DNA of 33,152 nt, from positions 1-33,152 of the forward strand of contig CAMTMK010000020.1 in assembly GCA_947073645.1 (NCBI GenBank), read 5' to 3'. The DNA comes from an uncultured bacterium (GTDB lineage Bacteria > Cyanobacteriota > Vampirovibrionia > Gastranaerophilales > Gastranaerophilaceae). Under the pieces are notes generated by a model. The model had not been told where the DNA came from and ran no database searches. It saw only the letters and a list, made by a program, of their open reading frames with translations. Each line of letters starts with the position of its first letter. The stretch's first letter is position 1. The translations under genes and the position numbers were made by a program. This document shows positions 6,713 to 13,821 of this stretch, one piece after another.

Positions 6713-6740
6713 AAATTTGTAAATATAGGAGTAGAAAAAG

Positions 6741-7571
6741 ATGAAAAAACAATTATTTATTACCACTGTATTACTTTCAATTTTAGGTACAGTTAGCTAT
6801 GCTGCGATGCCGACAGAAAAAGATATTGGACCTTGTACAGCAAAAAATTCAAAGGGATTTTGCTCTCAATCCAAAACTCATTACTGTGCACAGTTTGGCG
6901 CTAATGGAAGATGTATGGTTTGGTATTCAAAATCAAAATCAACTTATGAAAATGCTGTAAATCAAATTAATTCATTTGATGAAGCTATAAATAAAGCTAT
7001 TGAAAAACAAAATCAAGCAGATAAATCCATCAATGAAAAAATAAAACAAGAATTTCCTATATTAGATGAAGTTACTAATACTCGTATCAAATATGAAGAT
7101 GAGTTATTTCAATTAAGTAAAAAACGTAATCTTGGCGTTACTGTTGATGAAAAAAGAATTCAGCTTCTTTATTATAAATATAATATCTTAAAGGAAATGG
7201 AAGGTTACAATGTTTATATGTCAGGATATGAAATTCCAGAGGGTGTGAAAAATTTAAGAGGTATCTTAGGTATAAAAGATGATTATAAAGCTATTGTAAA
7301 TAATTTAAACAATAAAACTCTCAACGAAAATGAATTTAATGAGGCAAAATCTAAAATCATAGAAGAATATAATTTATTTGTATCTTTATACAATAAGCTT
7401 ATAGAGCTGAACACTGTACCAGCAACACCTTTGCAGTCTTGGTTAGCAAAAACATATTCTGACACTTATTGCAAAACAGAATTAGTTTTACCTAAATTCC
7501 TAAAAGATAAAATTGATGCTACTTCAGATTCAAAGGGTGTAAAAGCAATACGAGGATTTTTAGGGTACTAA
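6741..7571 (+). CDS. Secreted coiled-coil protein of unknown function
   Basis: The N-terminus is a typical Sec signal peptide: MKK, a hydrophobic core to about residue 16, then 'SYA' with cleavage likely after A21. The mature protein starts with a ~40-residue segment holding four cysteines (C32, C41, C49, C58), which could form two disulfides, followed by a long Lys/Glu/Asn-rich, mostly helical region (about residues 65-215) that looks coiled-coil. There is no lipobox. The start is supported by AGGAG at about 6728. No family is recognised. Because it follows a repressor operator on a mobile element, it may be a lysogenic-conversion-type or exclusion factor, but that is speculation. Confidence 0.75.
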   Translation: MKKQLFITTVLLSILGTVSYAAMPTEKDIGPCTAKNSKGFCSQSKTHYCAQFGANGRCMVWYSKSKSTYENAVNQINSFDEAINKAIEKQNQADKSINEKIKQEFPILDEVTNTRIKYEDELFQLSKKRNLGVTVDEKRIQLLYYKYNILKEMEGYNVYMSGYEIPEGVKNLRGILGIKDDYKAIVNNLNNKTLNENEFNEAKSKIIEEYNLFVSLYNKLIELNTVPATPLQSWLAKTYSDTYCKTELVLPKFLKDKIDATSDSKGVKAIRGFLGY

Positions 7572-7617
7572 TAAGAAATGTATATTTGGTAAGTATTAAT
7601 AAATCAAGGAGAAGTAT

Positions 7618-8670
7618 ATGTCAGAAGAAACAAAAAAATGTCCATATTGTGGAGCAGATGTTCCATTAGAGGCAAAAAAATGTAGATATTGCGGAGAATG
7701 GTTAGTAACACAGGAAAAAGACAAACCCAAAGCCAGTTTTCACTGTAGTGCAATAATTGAGGGTATTATTGCTATTATTATTGTAATAATGATGTTTACT
7801 ACTTCATATTCAGATTCGTTAATTTTATTTGTAATTATTGCATATATTGTATTAAACTTATATTTTTTGCCAACATTAATTGCAGATAAGAAGAGAACAC
7901 AATACACCGGTGCTATTTTGGCTTTGAATTTACTATTAGGATTAACAGTAATTGTTTGGGTTGGGTGCTTAATTTGGGCTATAGTGTTACCTGATTTGAG
8001 CAAAAATACAACAGAAAATAAAGATAATAAAAAATCCAATTATTTAAATGTTATTGTAGATGATTTTCGTAATAACTTTAAACCTTCACAAAAAGTCAAA
8101 GAAGTCCCAACTGAAATTCAGGGTAGATTTAATTGGGGAGCTTTTTTATTAAACTGGATATGGGGGATTGGGAATAAAAGTTATCAAACTCTTTGGTGTT
8201 TAATCCCATTTGTTGGAATTATATGGGCATTTGTATGCGGATTAAAAGGTAATGAATGGGCATGGCAAAATAAAAAATGGACAAATGTAGAAGAATTTAA
8301 CCGTGTTCAACGGAAATGGACAATAGGCAGCAGTATTGTAATATCAACTTTTTTAATTTTAAGTACAGTTTTACTTATCGTCGCTATGAACGCTAGCCCT
8401 CAAAAGACAGTTAATATCTCCAATAAAACTCAAATCGAACAGATAGAAGATGAAACAAATAAAATTCAAAATGCTGAACCCGAATACTATATTGGTGATG
8501 ACGAAATTGTAGTAAAAACATATACCTACCAAGGAATTGACATTGAATATGATTCTAATAGTACGAGCGTTAGTAAAATTGCACCAGTTGCAAAACAATG
8601 CTATAATGAGGGCAATATAGATTCCGAAAGCCTTAATCAATGTGTTGGGATTAAACTCCATTGGTTCTAA
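7618..8670 (+). CDS. Zinc-ribbon membrane protein with superinfection-immunity-like domain
   Basis: Residues 8-25 form a zinc ribbon (C8-x2-C11 and C22-x2-C25). Two or three membrane helices follow (about 45-120); the second half, with 'FLPTLIAD' and 'LNLLLGLTVIVWVGCLIWAI', matches the pattern of the superinfection-immunity family (Imm_superinfect, the phage T4 Imm type that blocks DNA entry of related phages). A further unit from ~168 has 'RFNWGAFLLNWIWGIGN' and 'IPFVGIIWAFVCGLKGNEWA', a membrane module common in gut bacteria, then one more helix and an exported or cytoplasmic tail. It lies 46 bases downstream of the secreted-protein gene, with a GGAG Shine-Dalgarno, and is followed by a strong terminator, so the two probably form one operon. 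Confidence 0.75.
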   Translation: MSEETKKCPYCGADVPLEAKKCRYCGEWLVTQEKDKPKASFHCSAIIEGIIAIIIVIMMFTTSYSDSLILFVIIAYIVLNLYFLPTLIADKKRTQYTGAILALNLLLGLTVIVWVGCLIWAIVLPDLSKNTTENKDNKKSNYLNVIVDDFRNNFKPSQKVKEVPTEIQGRFNWGAFLLNWIWGIGNKSYQTLWCLIPFVGIIWAFVCGLKGNEWAWQNKKWTNVEEFNRVQRKWTIGSSIVISTFLILSTVLLIVAMNASPQKTVNISNKTQIEQIEDETNKIQNAEPEYYIGDDEIVVKTYTYQGIDIEYDSNSTSVSKIAPVAKQCYNEGNIDSESLNQCVGIKLHWF

Positions 8671-8687
8671 AATACAATATATTAAAG

Positions 8688-8728
8688 AAATTACTCAGAG
8701 ATTACCAGTTAACCTCTGAGTAATTTTT
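8688..8728 (+). terminator. Rho-independent terminator after the superinfection-immunity gene
   Basis: A 13-bp perfect stem (AAATTACTCAGAG with CTCTGAGTAATTT) closes a 13-base loop and ends in a T run. It lies 18 bases after the stop codon at 8670. Confidence 0.85.
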
Positions 8729-8823
8729 GTATGTTTTATATATAAAATTATTTAACCTACTAAAAAAGTTTCATCTCGTTAAATCTGAGATTCATTTTTT
8801 TCAAGTTTTGTAAAAAAACAAAA

Positions 8824-8869
8824 AAAATAAAACAAACTCCTTTACATTGAAAGGTTTTTGTTTTATTTT
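8824..8869. terminator. Long AT-rich hairpin, likely bidirectional terminator
   Basis: Two 20-base arms (8824-8843 and 8850-8869) pair at 18 positions around the loop ACATTG. The inner part is CCTTT/AAAGG and the outer part is A-rich on one side and T-rich on the other, so it can work from either strand. It separates the cargo from the replication module. A role in replication (single-strand origin) is an alternative. Confidence 0.55.
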
Positions 8870-8906
8870 AACAACAGGTAGCCACACACAAGGTGTAGTT
8901 AGACCT

Positions 8907-8952
8907 ATTATATAATTCATTTACAAATTCATTATATAATGCATTTATAAAT
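8907..8952. repeat. Two iteron-like direct repeats, candidate replication origin
   Basis: The 22-bp units 8907-8928 and 8931-8952 are identical at 20 positions and start 24 bp apart. Each begins with the palindrome ATTATATAAT. They lie in an AT-rich stretch some 140 bp ahead of the prim-pol/helicase operon, where origins of satellite-type replicons are usually found. No protein binding can be shown from sequence. Confidence 0.5.
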
Positions 8953-8999
8953 ATGTCAAGCTGTCAATTGAAATATTACAAAATGTGAACTAAACTTAT

Positions 9000-9080
9000 G
9001 ACTCTCCTTGTTGTAGCACCTAGCCTTTAATAAATTAAGTTGCTTGTTTTTATAGGCTAGAGTCAGAAAGCAACAAGGAG
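9000..9080 (+). promoter_or_regulatory. Structured leader that can cover the primase Shine-Dalgarno
   Basis: CTCCTTGTTG (9004-9013) is the exact complement of CAACAAGGAG (9071-9080), which contains the Shine-Dalgarno of the primase gene. A competing fold is available: GACTC (9000-9004) with GAGTC (9060-9064), and CTAGCCTTTA (9020-9029) with TATAGGCTAG (9051-9060, 9 of 10 pairs). A third possible pairing is GTTGCTT (9039-9045) with AAGCAAC (9068-9074). Mutually exclusive folds around a ribosome-binding site suggest translational control or control by a small RNA. Confidence 0.55.
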
Positions 9081-9087
9081 AAAAATA

Positions 9088-9978
9088 ATGACAAAGAGTA
9101 ATTTGTTATTGAACTGGCAGAATTATGCCACATTCCCTTGTAAGGGAAATTCAAAACAACCCGCAACTAGAAACGGATTCAAAGATGCTCAATTCGGGCA
9201 AGATGTAGAGGCTATAGTAAATCTTGGCTACAACATGGGTTTGGCTTGCGAAAAGTCCGGGATTGTTGTGATTGATGTTGATTATCACGATGAGAAATCA
9301 ACTGCTATGGACGATTTAAAACAGTTAGAAATAGAACTAGGAGCAAAATTACCTCGCACTTTAACACAATCGACAGCAAGTGGTAATGGCAGACATCTTA
9401 TTTATTCAGCAAAAGGAATTACTAACCCTAGAGGCAAGATAGGACAATTCTGTGATTTAAAATATAGAGGATATATTATGATTGCTCCTTCATCTATCAA
9501 TGGACGTCAGTATAAAATCATTGACGGAATTGATGAAAGTGGTAATTTTATTATTGCTGAATTACCACAAGCTTGGTTAGACTACATCAACAAAGATGTA
9601 CCAACTAATCCAAATAATAAGGCTCAAAAATCTACAGGCTTTTCCAAAGCTCGCAAGACTTATACCAATATTAATGTGGATAAGATGTTCAGCAACTGTG
9701 CGTTCTTGCGTTATTGCAGAGATAATGCCGATTGTCTTTCAGAGCCGGAGTGGTTTAGTATGATTAGCGTTTTAGCTCAAATAGAAGATTCTGATGAGCT
9801 AATACATGAGCTTTCTGAACCGTATCCAACTTATAGCTTTGACGAAACACAGAAAAAGATTGAATATGCACGAGCATTTGGGCTTCCGCAAAGCTGTGCG
9901 TATTTATCAGCTAACTATGCAGAAATCTGCAAAAATTGTACAAGGTTAAATTTTGAAAGAGAGGCAAATAATGACTAA
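9088..9978 (+). CDS. Prim-pol (AEP) primase of the element
   Basis: The N-terminal ~165 residues match the bifunctional primase-polymerase (PF09250-like) fold: the metal-binding D63-x-D65 in 'VVIDVDYH', the 'SGNGRHLIY' segment with H103, and 'GYIMIAPSS' near residue 130. A C-terminal helical region with 'EWFSMISVLAQ' and a cysteine cluster ('SCAYLSANYAEICKNC') resembles primase C-terminal modules seen in phage and satellite replicases. It should make primers for autonomous replication of the excised element. The Shine-Dalgarno AAGGAG at 9075-9080 sits in the inverted repeat described for the leader. The gene overlaps the helicase gene by 8 bp. Confidence 0.88.
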   Translation: MTKSNLLLNWQNYATFPCKGNSKQPATRNGFKDAQFGQDVEAIVNLGYNMGLACEKSGIVVIDVDYHDEKSTAMDDLKQLEIELGAKLPRTLTQSTASGNGRHLIYSAKGITNPRGKIGQFCDLKYRGYIMIAPSSINGRQYKIIDGIDESGNFIIAELPQAWLDYINKDVPTNPNNKAQKSTGFSKARKTYTNINVDKMFSNCAFLRYCRDNADCLSEPEWFSMISVLAQIEDSDELIHELSEPYPTYSFDETQKKIEYARAFGLPQSCAYLSANYAEICKNCTRLNFEREANND

Positions 9979-11899
9979 CGCACCTATGAATATAAACAAC
10001 CCGATTGATATGGGGAAAAAGACGATTGAAGATATTTTCAATCAGAATAAGAAATTATTGAACGCAGTAACATTTATTTCAAAAGCAACAATTAGTTGCA
10101 ACTTTGATGAATGCAACCTGCCAAATCAAAATAAATTTTTATTGCAAAAGTGGAATAAAACATTCTCTGTTGAAAAACAAAAGGGAAAATTGAAAGTGAA
10201 ATTATTAGCTAATTTTGTTGTCAAAGATGTTAGAGAATGCACACTTATACATAACGACAAAAGCAACAAAAAATCTCATAAATACTATGTAATCTCTCTG
10301 AAAAATGATAAAGGGACAATTGAAAGGGATGTAGAGGTTGCAAATAATTCCAAGTCAGATGTGAAGCAGTTTGAGACAACCGTAAATAACCTCTATACTG
10401 GCTTTCAAGTTTGTATGTCAGAAGCTGAATTCAAAACATTTGTTTGTGAATATGTATCGCCAAAGGTTGCAACGACTACTACTATTTACACAAATGCAGG
10501 TAAAATTGATGACACTTCTTTGTTATACGAAAACGCACTTGCTACAACAAACGGTATAAATTGGGCTGATAGTGATGGATATATCAAAACCGGAGAAAAC
10601 TCATATGTAAGACTTGCAGAGGCATCGCATTATTTACCGAAACTTGCAACAAGCGTAAGAACTCCACAAGTTATAGCAAATGAGCTTATGACAAACATTT
10701 TAGAATGTTGGGAAGATAACATTGTTTTACCTCTCATAACACTTGGGCATATGGTTATGGCTATATATTATGAGGAATTCATCAAACGATATGGCTGTCC
10801 GACACTAATTTTATATGGCGAAACAGGAACAGGAAAATCAACTCTTGTAACTGTCGGATTATCTATTTTTGGACTTGCAAGAGAAGCTCTTACCTCGGGT
10901 GGTTCTACAGCCAAAAGCAATGAGTATTTCTGCTCAAAATATAACGGTATGAATGTTTGCATAGATGATGTTAAGGGGGAAACCTTAGCCTCAAGTAACT
11001 TTACGGCTTTAATAAAAGGCATGTATAAAGGCGTTCCTCGTACTAAAATGTTACCTTATGGAAAAGGGGTTGAGTACATCAACACTTGTAGTCCATTAGC
11101 ATATTCAACAAATGAATCTTTACCAGATCTAAAAGAAGTGGTTAACAGAATGAATATTGTTGAAATCTTCGGCAAAGTGTTCAAAGCAGACAAATTTAAC
11201 TATCACGAAGTTGACAAAGATAACAATGCTCGTTTACAAGAATTGTCGTTAATCTTACCTCAATTCTTAAAATATTCAACGGAAGATGTTCTTAAGCTTT
11301 ATGAGGAGGTTTTTGAAATCTTAAAAGCAAATGTCAAAGACACACAAAATCGTGTCATAAATAATATTGCTTATGCTTATACAGGAGCTTTGATGTTGCT
11401 TGCGATTGCAGATATATCATTAGAAGACTTGCAGGTCAAAGTTATAGAATATGCACAAAAACAAATAACTATGTATGAAAGCATACAAACTCCAGTTGAA
11501 AAAGTGTTTGAAAGTATTATTGTTTTAACTAAACTGGGTATTTTCCAAGCTGGCACTCATTTTAGAATTATGGACGTAGCCTATGATGATGCTATTGAGA
11601 CACATCTGCGTTTTCATAAAGATGTAGTTTTAACTGCTATCAATAAATATTATGCACACGATAAGTCTAAACGCATCAATGAAAGTCAATTTCTAAACTA
11701 TGCTAAAAATCACAGTAGATTTCGTGATGATAATTGTAGTGTGCGTTATGATAACGATAAGAGTAAAGTTGTTGGCTCAATGTGTTTCAATATTACTGGA
11801 CTAGATGATTTTGTTAGCATTTCCAAAACTGGTGTAATAATGCCAACATCAGCTAATGAGCTTAGAACAACCCTAAAAAACGAGGGTAATAATATGTAA
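9971..11899 (+). CDS. DUF927-like AAA+ replicative helicase
   Basis: The 642-aa protein has a Walker A motif GETGTGKST at residues 283-291 and an acidic Walker B 'CIDD' at about 330-333, with the general layout of DUF927/superfamily-3-like helicases that accompany prim-pol proteins in phages, satellites and ICEs. The N-terminal ~250 residues are divergent; the C-terminal part is helical. It should unwind the origin together with the primase. I prefer the ATG at 9971 to 9953 because AGAGG (9960-9964) is six bases before it; the start then overlaps the primase stop, implying coupled translation. Confidence 0.85.
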   Translation: MTNAPMNINNPIDMGKKTIEDIFNQNKKLLNAVTFISKATISCNFDECNLPNQNKFLLQKWNKTFSVEKQKGKLKVKLLANFVVKDVRECTLIHNDKSNKKSHKYYVISLKNDKGTIERDVEVANNSKSDVKQFETTVNNLYTGFQVCMSEAEFKTFVCEYVSPKVATTTTIYTNAGKIDDTSLLYENALATTNGINWADSDGYIKTGENSYVRLAEASHYLPKLATSVRTPQVIANELMTNILECWEDNIVLPLITLGHMVMAIYYEEFIKRYGCPTLILYGETGTGKSTLVTVGLSIFGLAREALTSGGSTAKSNEYFCSKYNGMNVCIDDVKGETLASSNFTALIKGMYKGVPRTKMLPYGKGVEYINTCSPLAYSTNESLPDLKEVVNRMNIVEIFGKVFKADKFNYHEVDKDNNARLQELSLILPQFLKYSTEDVLKLYEEVFEILKANVKDTQNRVINNIAYAYTGALMLLAIADISLEDLQVKVIEYAQKQITMYESIQTPVEKVFESIIVLTKLGIFQAGTHFRIMDVAYDDAIETHLRFHKDVVLTAINKYYAHDKSKRINESQFLNYAKNHSRFRDDNCSVRYDNDKSKVVGSMCFNITGLDDFVSISKTGVIMPTSANELRTTLKNEGNNM

Positions 11900-11911
11900 T
11901 TACTGACTAAT

Positions 11912-11950
11912 TACACCCGAGAGGTAACAAAGAGTTACCTTTTGGGTGTA
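11912..11950 (+). promoter_or_regulatory. Strong hairpin between helicase and excisionase genes
   Basis: TACACCC/GGGTGTA (outer) and AGGTAAC/GTTACCT (inner) form a 14-bp interrupted stem with loop AAAGA and a symmetric 3-base internal loop. There is no T run directly after it, so it is not a standard terminator. It could be an RNA-stability or processing element, or an attenuator or operator setting excisionase/integrase output. Confidence 0.55.
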
Positions 11951-12008
11951 TTAGAGTAATTGTAATTTTGTAATTTAAAAATATATAAAAATAAAAAAGG
12001 AAAATATT

Positions 12009-12212
12009 ATGACAAATTTTATAACATTCAAAGAATTTTGCGAAGTCTTAAAAGCTAATCCGAACACAGTAAAGACATGGAAAAGACGAGGAGATTTACC
12101 TGCTAAAATCTTTTTCAAAATTGGCGGTACAGTTTATGTTCTAAAAGACAAATTTGAGCAATGGGTAACAGAACAACAAGCCTGGAAAGGTGAATACTAT
12201 GGCGACATATAA
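12009..12212 (+). CDS. AlpA/excisionase-like HTH protein, 67 aa
   Basis: The protein is one winged-HTH of the MerR/excisionase (HTH_17) kind: 'ITFKEFCEVLKANPNTVKTW' is the HTH, 'RRGDLPAKIFFKIGGTVYV' the wing, and 'LKDKFEQWV' the closing helix. Such proteins bend DNA at att sites or act as AlpA-type activators. It overlaps the integrase gene by 14 bp, and AAGGA lies just ahead of its ATG. The pairing xis-int is standard for integrative elements. Confidence 0.85.
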   Translation: MTNFITFKEFCEVLKANPNTVKTWKRRGDLPAKIFFKIGGTVYVLKDKFEQWVTEQQAWKGEYYGDI

Positions 12213-13272
12213 ACAGAAAAACAAATGGTATTACCAATTTATGCTCAATGGAGAAAGGAAGCACGGTCTTTGTACCGGAGCTTCCGATAAAAAAGAAGCT
12301 GACCAGTTTGAAAATGCTATTAAATTCAGATTAGCACAGCAACAGAATGGCGTTATACCTAGAGAAGAAAAGAGTGTACCTTTAAGCAAACTGATAAAAC
12401 TTTACGACAGTTATGCTAAAAATAACAAACGCAGTTACAGCAGGGATGTTTATACATTAAAGATTATAACTAAATTCTTTGGCGAAAACTGTACCGTTCA
12501 ACAGATTACACCTAAGAGAATAGAGGATTTTAAAGAACATCTGCTTAATCAAAGAAAGGTCAAAAATTCTACTATAAATAAGTACATTAGGGTTTTGAGT
12601 AAAATGTTTAATCTTGGTATCGACAATGAAATTTTGAGCAAAAATCCTGTAGCTAAAGTCGTTAAGTTAAAAGAAGATAACCATAAAATCAGATATCTTA
12701 CTAAAGCAGAAGAAAAACGATTATTTTTTGAAGTCGAAAAAGAATATGAAGTTTTAGACAGATACACAAGAAAAAAGAAGATAGTTCAACCTTATTTGTA
12801 TCTAAAACCTATCATAATAACAGCACTTCAAACTGGAATGAGAAAAGGTGAAATATTAAGCCTTGAGTGGGAGAATATCAATTTTGAATATGGCTATATC
12901 GATTTATTAAAAACAAAAACGAACAGACCAAGAAAAATACCATTATCGTCAGGATTAAAGGATATGTTTAAAGGCCTTGAAAGAGAGTCTAAGTATGTTT
13001 TTACTAATCCTAAAACAAATACTGCATATAAAAGCATAACTAAATCTTTCAAAGCAGTTTTGGAAAAGGCTAAGATTAAAGATTTCAGATTTCACGATTT
13101 GAGGCACACAGTTGCAACAAGACTTGTTGAGAAGAACATAGATTTATTTGTTGTTCAAGAAATACTAGGTCATTCAAAAATAACAACTACTCAAAGATAT
13201 GCTCATCCTGTGCCTCAAAGAAAACTTGATGCAGTAGAAATTCTTAATACCTATACCAATCAGCCCTCTTAA
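12199..13272 (+). CDS. int: Tyrosine integrase of the element
   Basis: This 357-aa integrase has an N-terminal arm-binding domain (about residues 1-55, 'KWYYQFMLNGERKHG'), a SAM-like core-binding domain (about 65-165) and a catalytic domain with R215 ('TGMRKGEI'), a lysine in 'KTKTNRPRKIPL', H299-DL-R302, H325 ('LGHSKITTT') and nucleophile Y334 ('RYAHP'). I prefer the ATG at 12199 over the GTG at 12190 because GGAAAGG (12184-12190) fits it. The gene is followed at once by a terminator, three 21-bp-spaced repeats and the right copy of the 26-bp repeat, the usual place for an integrase. Confidence 0.95.
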   Translation: MATYKQKNKWYYQFMLNGERKHGLCTGASDKKEADQFENAIKFRLAQQQNGVIPREEKSVPLSKLIKLYDSYAKNNKRSYSRDVYTLKIITKFFGENCTVQQITPKRIEDFKEHLLNQRKVKNSTINKYIRVLSKMFNLGIDNEILSKNPVAKVVKLKEDNHKIRYLTKAEEKRLFFEVEKEYEVLDRYTRKKKIVQPYLYLKPIIITALQTGMRKGEILSLEWENINFEYGYIDLLKTKTNRPRKIPLSSGLKDMFKGLERESKYVFTNPKTNTAYKSITKSFKAVLEKAKIKDFRFHDLRHTVATRLVEKNIDLFVVQEILGHSKITTTQRYAHPVPQRKLDAVEILNTYTNQPS

Positions 13273-13284
13273 TGAGGGCTTTTT
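13262..13284 (+). terminator. Rho-independent terminator of the integrase gene
   Basis: AGCCCTC (13262-13268) pairs perfectly with GAGGGCT (13274-13280) and is followed by T residues. The stem overlaps the integrase stop codon. Confidence 0.85.
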
Positions 13285-13302
13285 CATATCAATAAAAACT
13301 AA

Positions 13303-13353
13303 AGTTTCACTTGTCTGCGTTTTAGTTTCACTATCTTGTGCTTAAGTTTTGAA
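13303..13353. repeat. Integrase arm-type repeats at 21-bp spacing
   Basis: AGTTTCACT occurs at 13303-13311 and 13324-13332, and a weaker copy AGTTTTGAA at 13345-13353. The starts are exactly 21 bp apart, two helical turns, so all three face the same side of the DNA. Together with their position between int and the 26-bp repeat, this is what arm-binding sites of a tyrosine integrase look like. Confidence 0.6.
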
Positions 13354-13358
13354 AAACA

Positions 13359-13384
13359 AATTACCCACCCATTACCCATAGAAA
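13359..13384. repeat. Right copy of 26-bp direct repeat, putative attR
   Basis: It matches 5-30 at 25 of 26 positions. It lies 87 bp after the integrase stop codon and 41 bp from the 3' end of tRNA-Gly, outside the tRNA itself. This makes the element about 13,354 bp long between equivalent points of the repeats. Confidence 0.65.
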
Positions 13385-13393
13385 ATTAAGCAA

Positions 13394-13419
13394 TAAAAAA
13401 GAAGGTCCTAAAACCTTCT
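13394..13419 (-). terminator. Terminator of tRNA-Gly
   Basis: On the minus strand AGAAGGT, a 6-base loop and ACCTTCT are followed by a run of six T, seven bases after the tRNA 3' end. It works for the tRNA transcript. Confidence 0.8.
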
Positions 13420-13425
13420 TCTTTA

Positions 13426-13500
13426 TGGAGCGGGAGACGAGGCTCGAACTCGCGACATCCTCCTTGGCAAGGAGGCATTCTACCACTGAATTACCCCCGC
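13426..13500 (-). tRNA. tRNA-Gly (anticodon GCC)
   Basis: The 75-base minus-strand sequence folds as a cloverleaf: acceptor GCGGGGG with CTCCCGC (one G-T pair), D arm 'TTCAGTGGTAGAA', anticodon stem CCTCC/GGAGG around TTGCCAA (anticodon GCC at 13468-13466), T arm GCGAG/CTCGT around TTCGAGC, discriminator T and encoded CCA. It is intact and not disrupted by the neighbouring element. Confidence 0.97.
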
Positions 13501-13515
13501 ATCGGGTACTCTTTT

Positions 13516-13543
13516 ATTATACATGAAGAATTTTTTTTTGCAA
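13516..13543 (-). promoter_or_regulatory. tRNA-Gly promoter
   Basis: On the minus strand TTGCAA (13543-13538), 16 bases and TATAAT (13521-13516) precede the tRNA 5' end by 15 bases. Confidence 0.7.
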
Positions 13544-13582
13544 GTGTTTTTTTACTATTTGAAAATTTTTATATATTAATAT

Positions 13583-13816
13583 ACTATAAATTCAGCTCCT
13601 AATGTTGCGGGAAAAGATTATGTTGATTTTATGATAACAAAAAATGGAGTAATGCCTCCGGGAGTTAAAGACGGGTATTATACAAATTCTTTTGAAAAAG
13701 GGTGTTTAGAACTTTTTACTAAGTGTACTGCCTGGATAATTTATAACGATAACATGGATTATCTGCATTGTCCCGAAAAATTGGGCTGTAATAAGGCAAG
13801 TAGTTGTAAGAAATAA
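13583..13816 (+). pseudogene. 5'-truncated prepilin-like gene remnant
   Basis: The open frame from 13583 encodes the C-terminal third of a large prepilin: 'NVAGKDYVDFMITKNGVMPPG', split here after 20 residues, then 'EKGCLELFTKCTAWIIYNDN' and 'MDYLHCPEKLG' with a final 'SSCKK'. It aligns with the end of the intact prepilin at 27733-28488 ('CTAWVIQNKNMDYLHCPDKLG'). The signal, methylation site and hydrophobic helix are absent; a stop codon lies in frame at 13577-13579, and the first ATG (13631) lacks a Shine-Dalgarno. It is either a decayed copy left by a rearrangement next to the tRNA or a silent cassette that could donate sequence to an expressed prepilin. Confidence 0.75.
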
Positions 13817-13821
13817 CATGC

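Noticed and set aside
8907-8952. CRISPR-like repeat
   Set aside because: Only two units with a 2-bp gap and no spacers or cas genes; an iteron explanation fits better.
13426-13500. tRNA-Gly gene as the attachment site
   Set aside because: The gene is intact and the only long direct repeat found lies 41 bp outside it. It remains possible if the true left junction is beyond the window, but nothing visible supports it.
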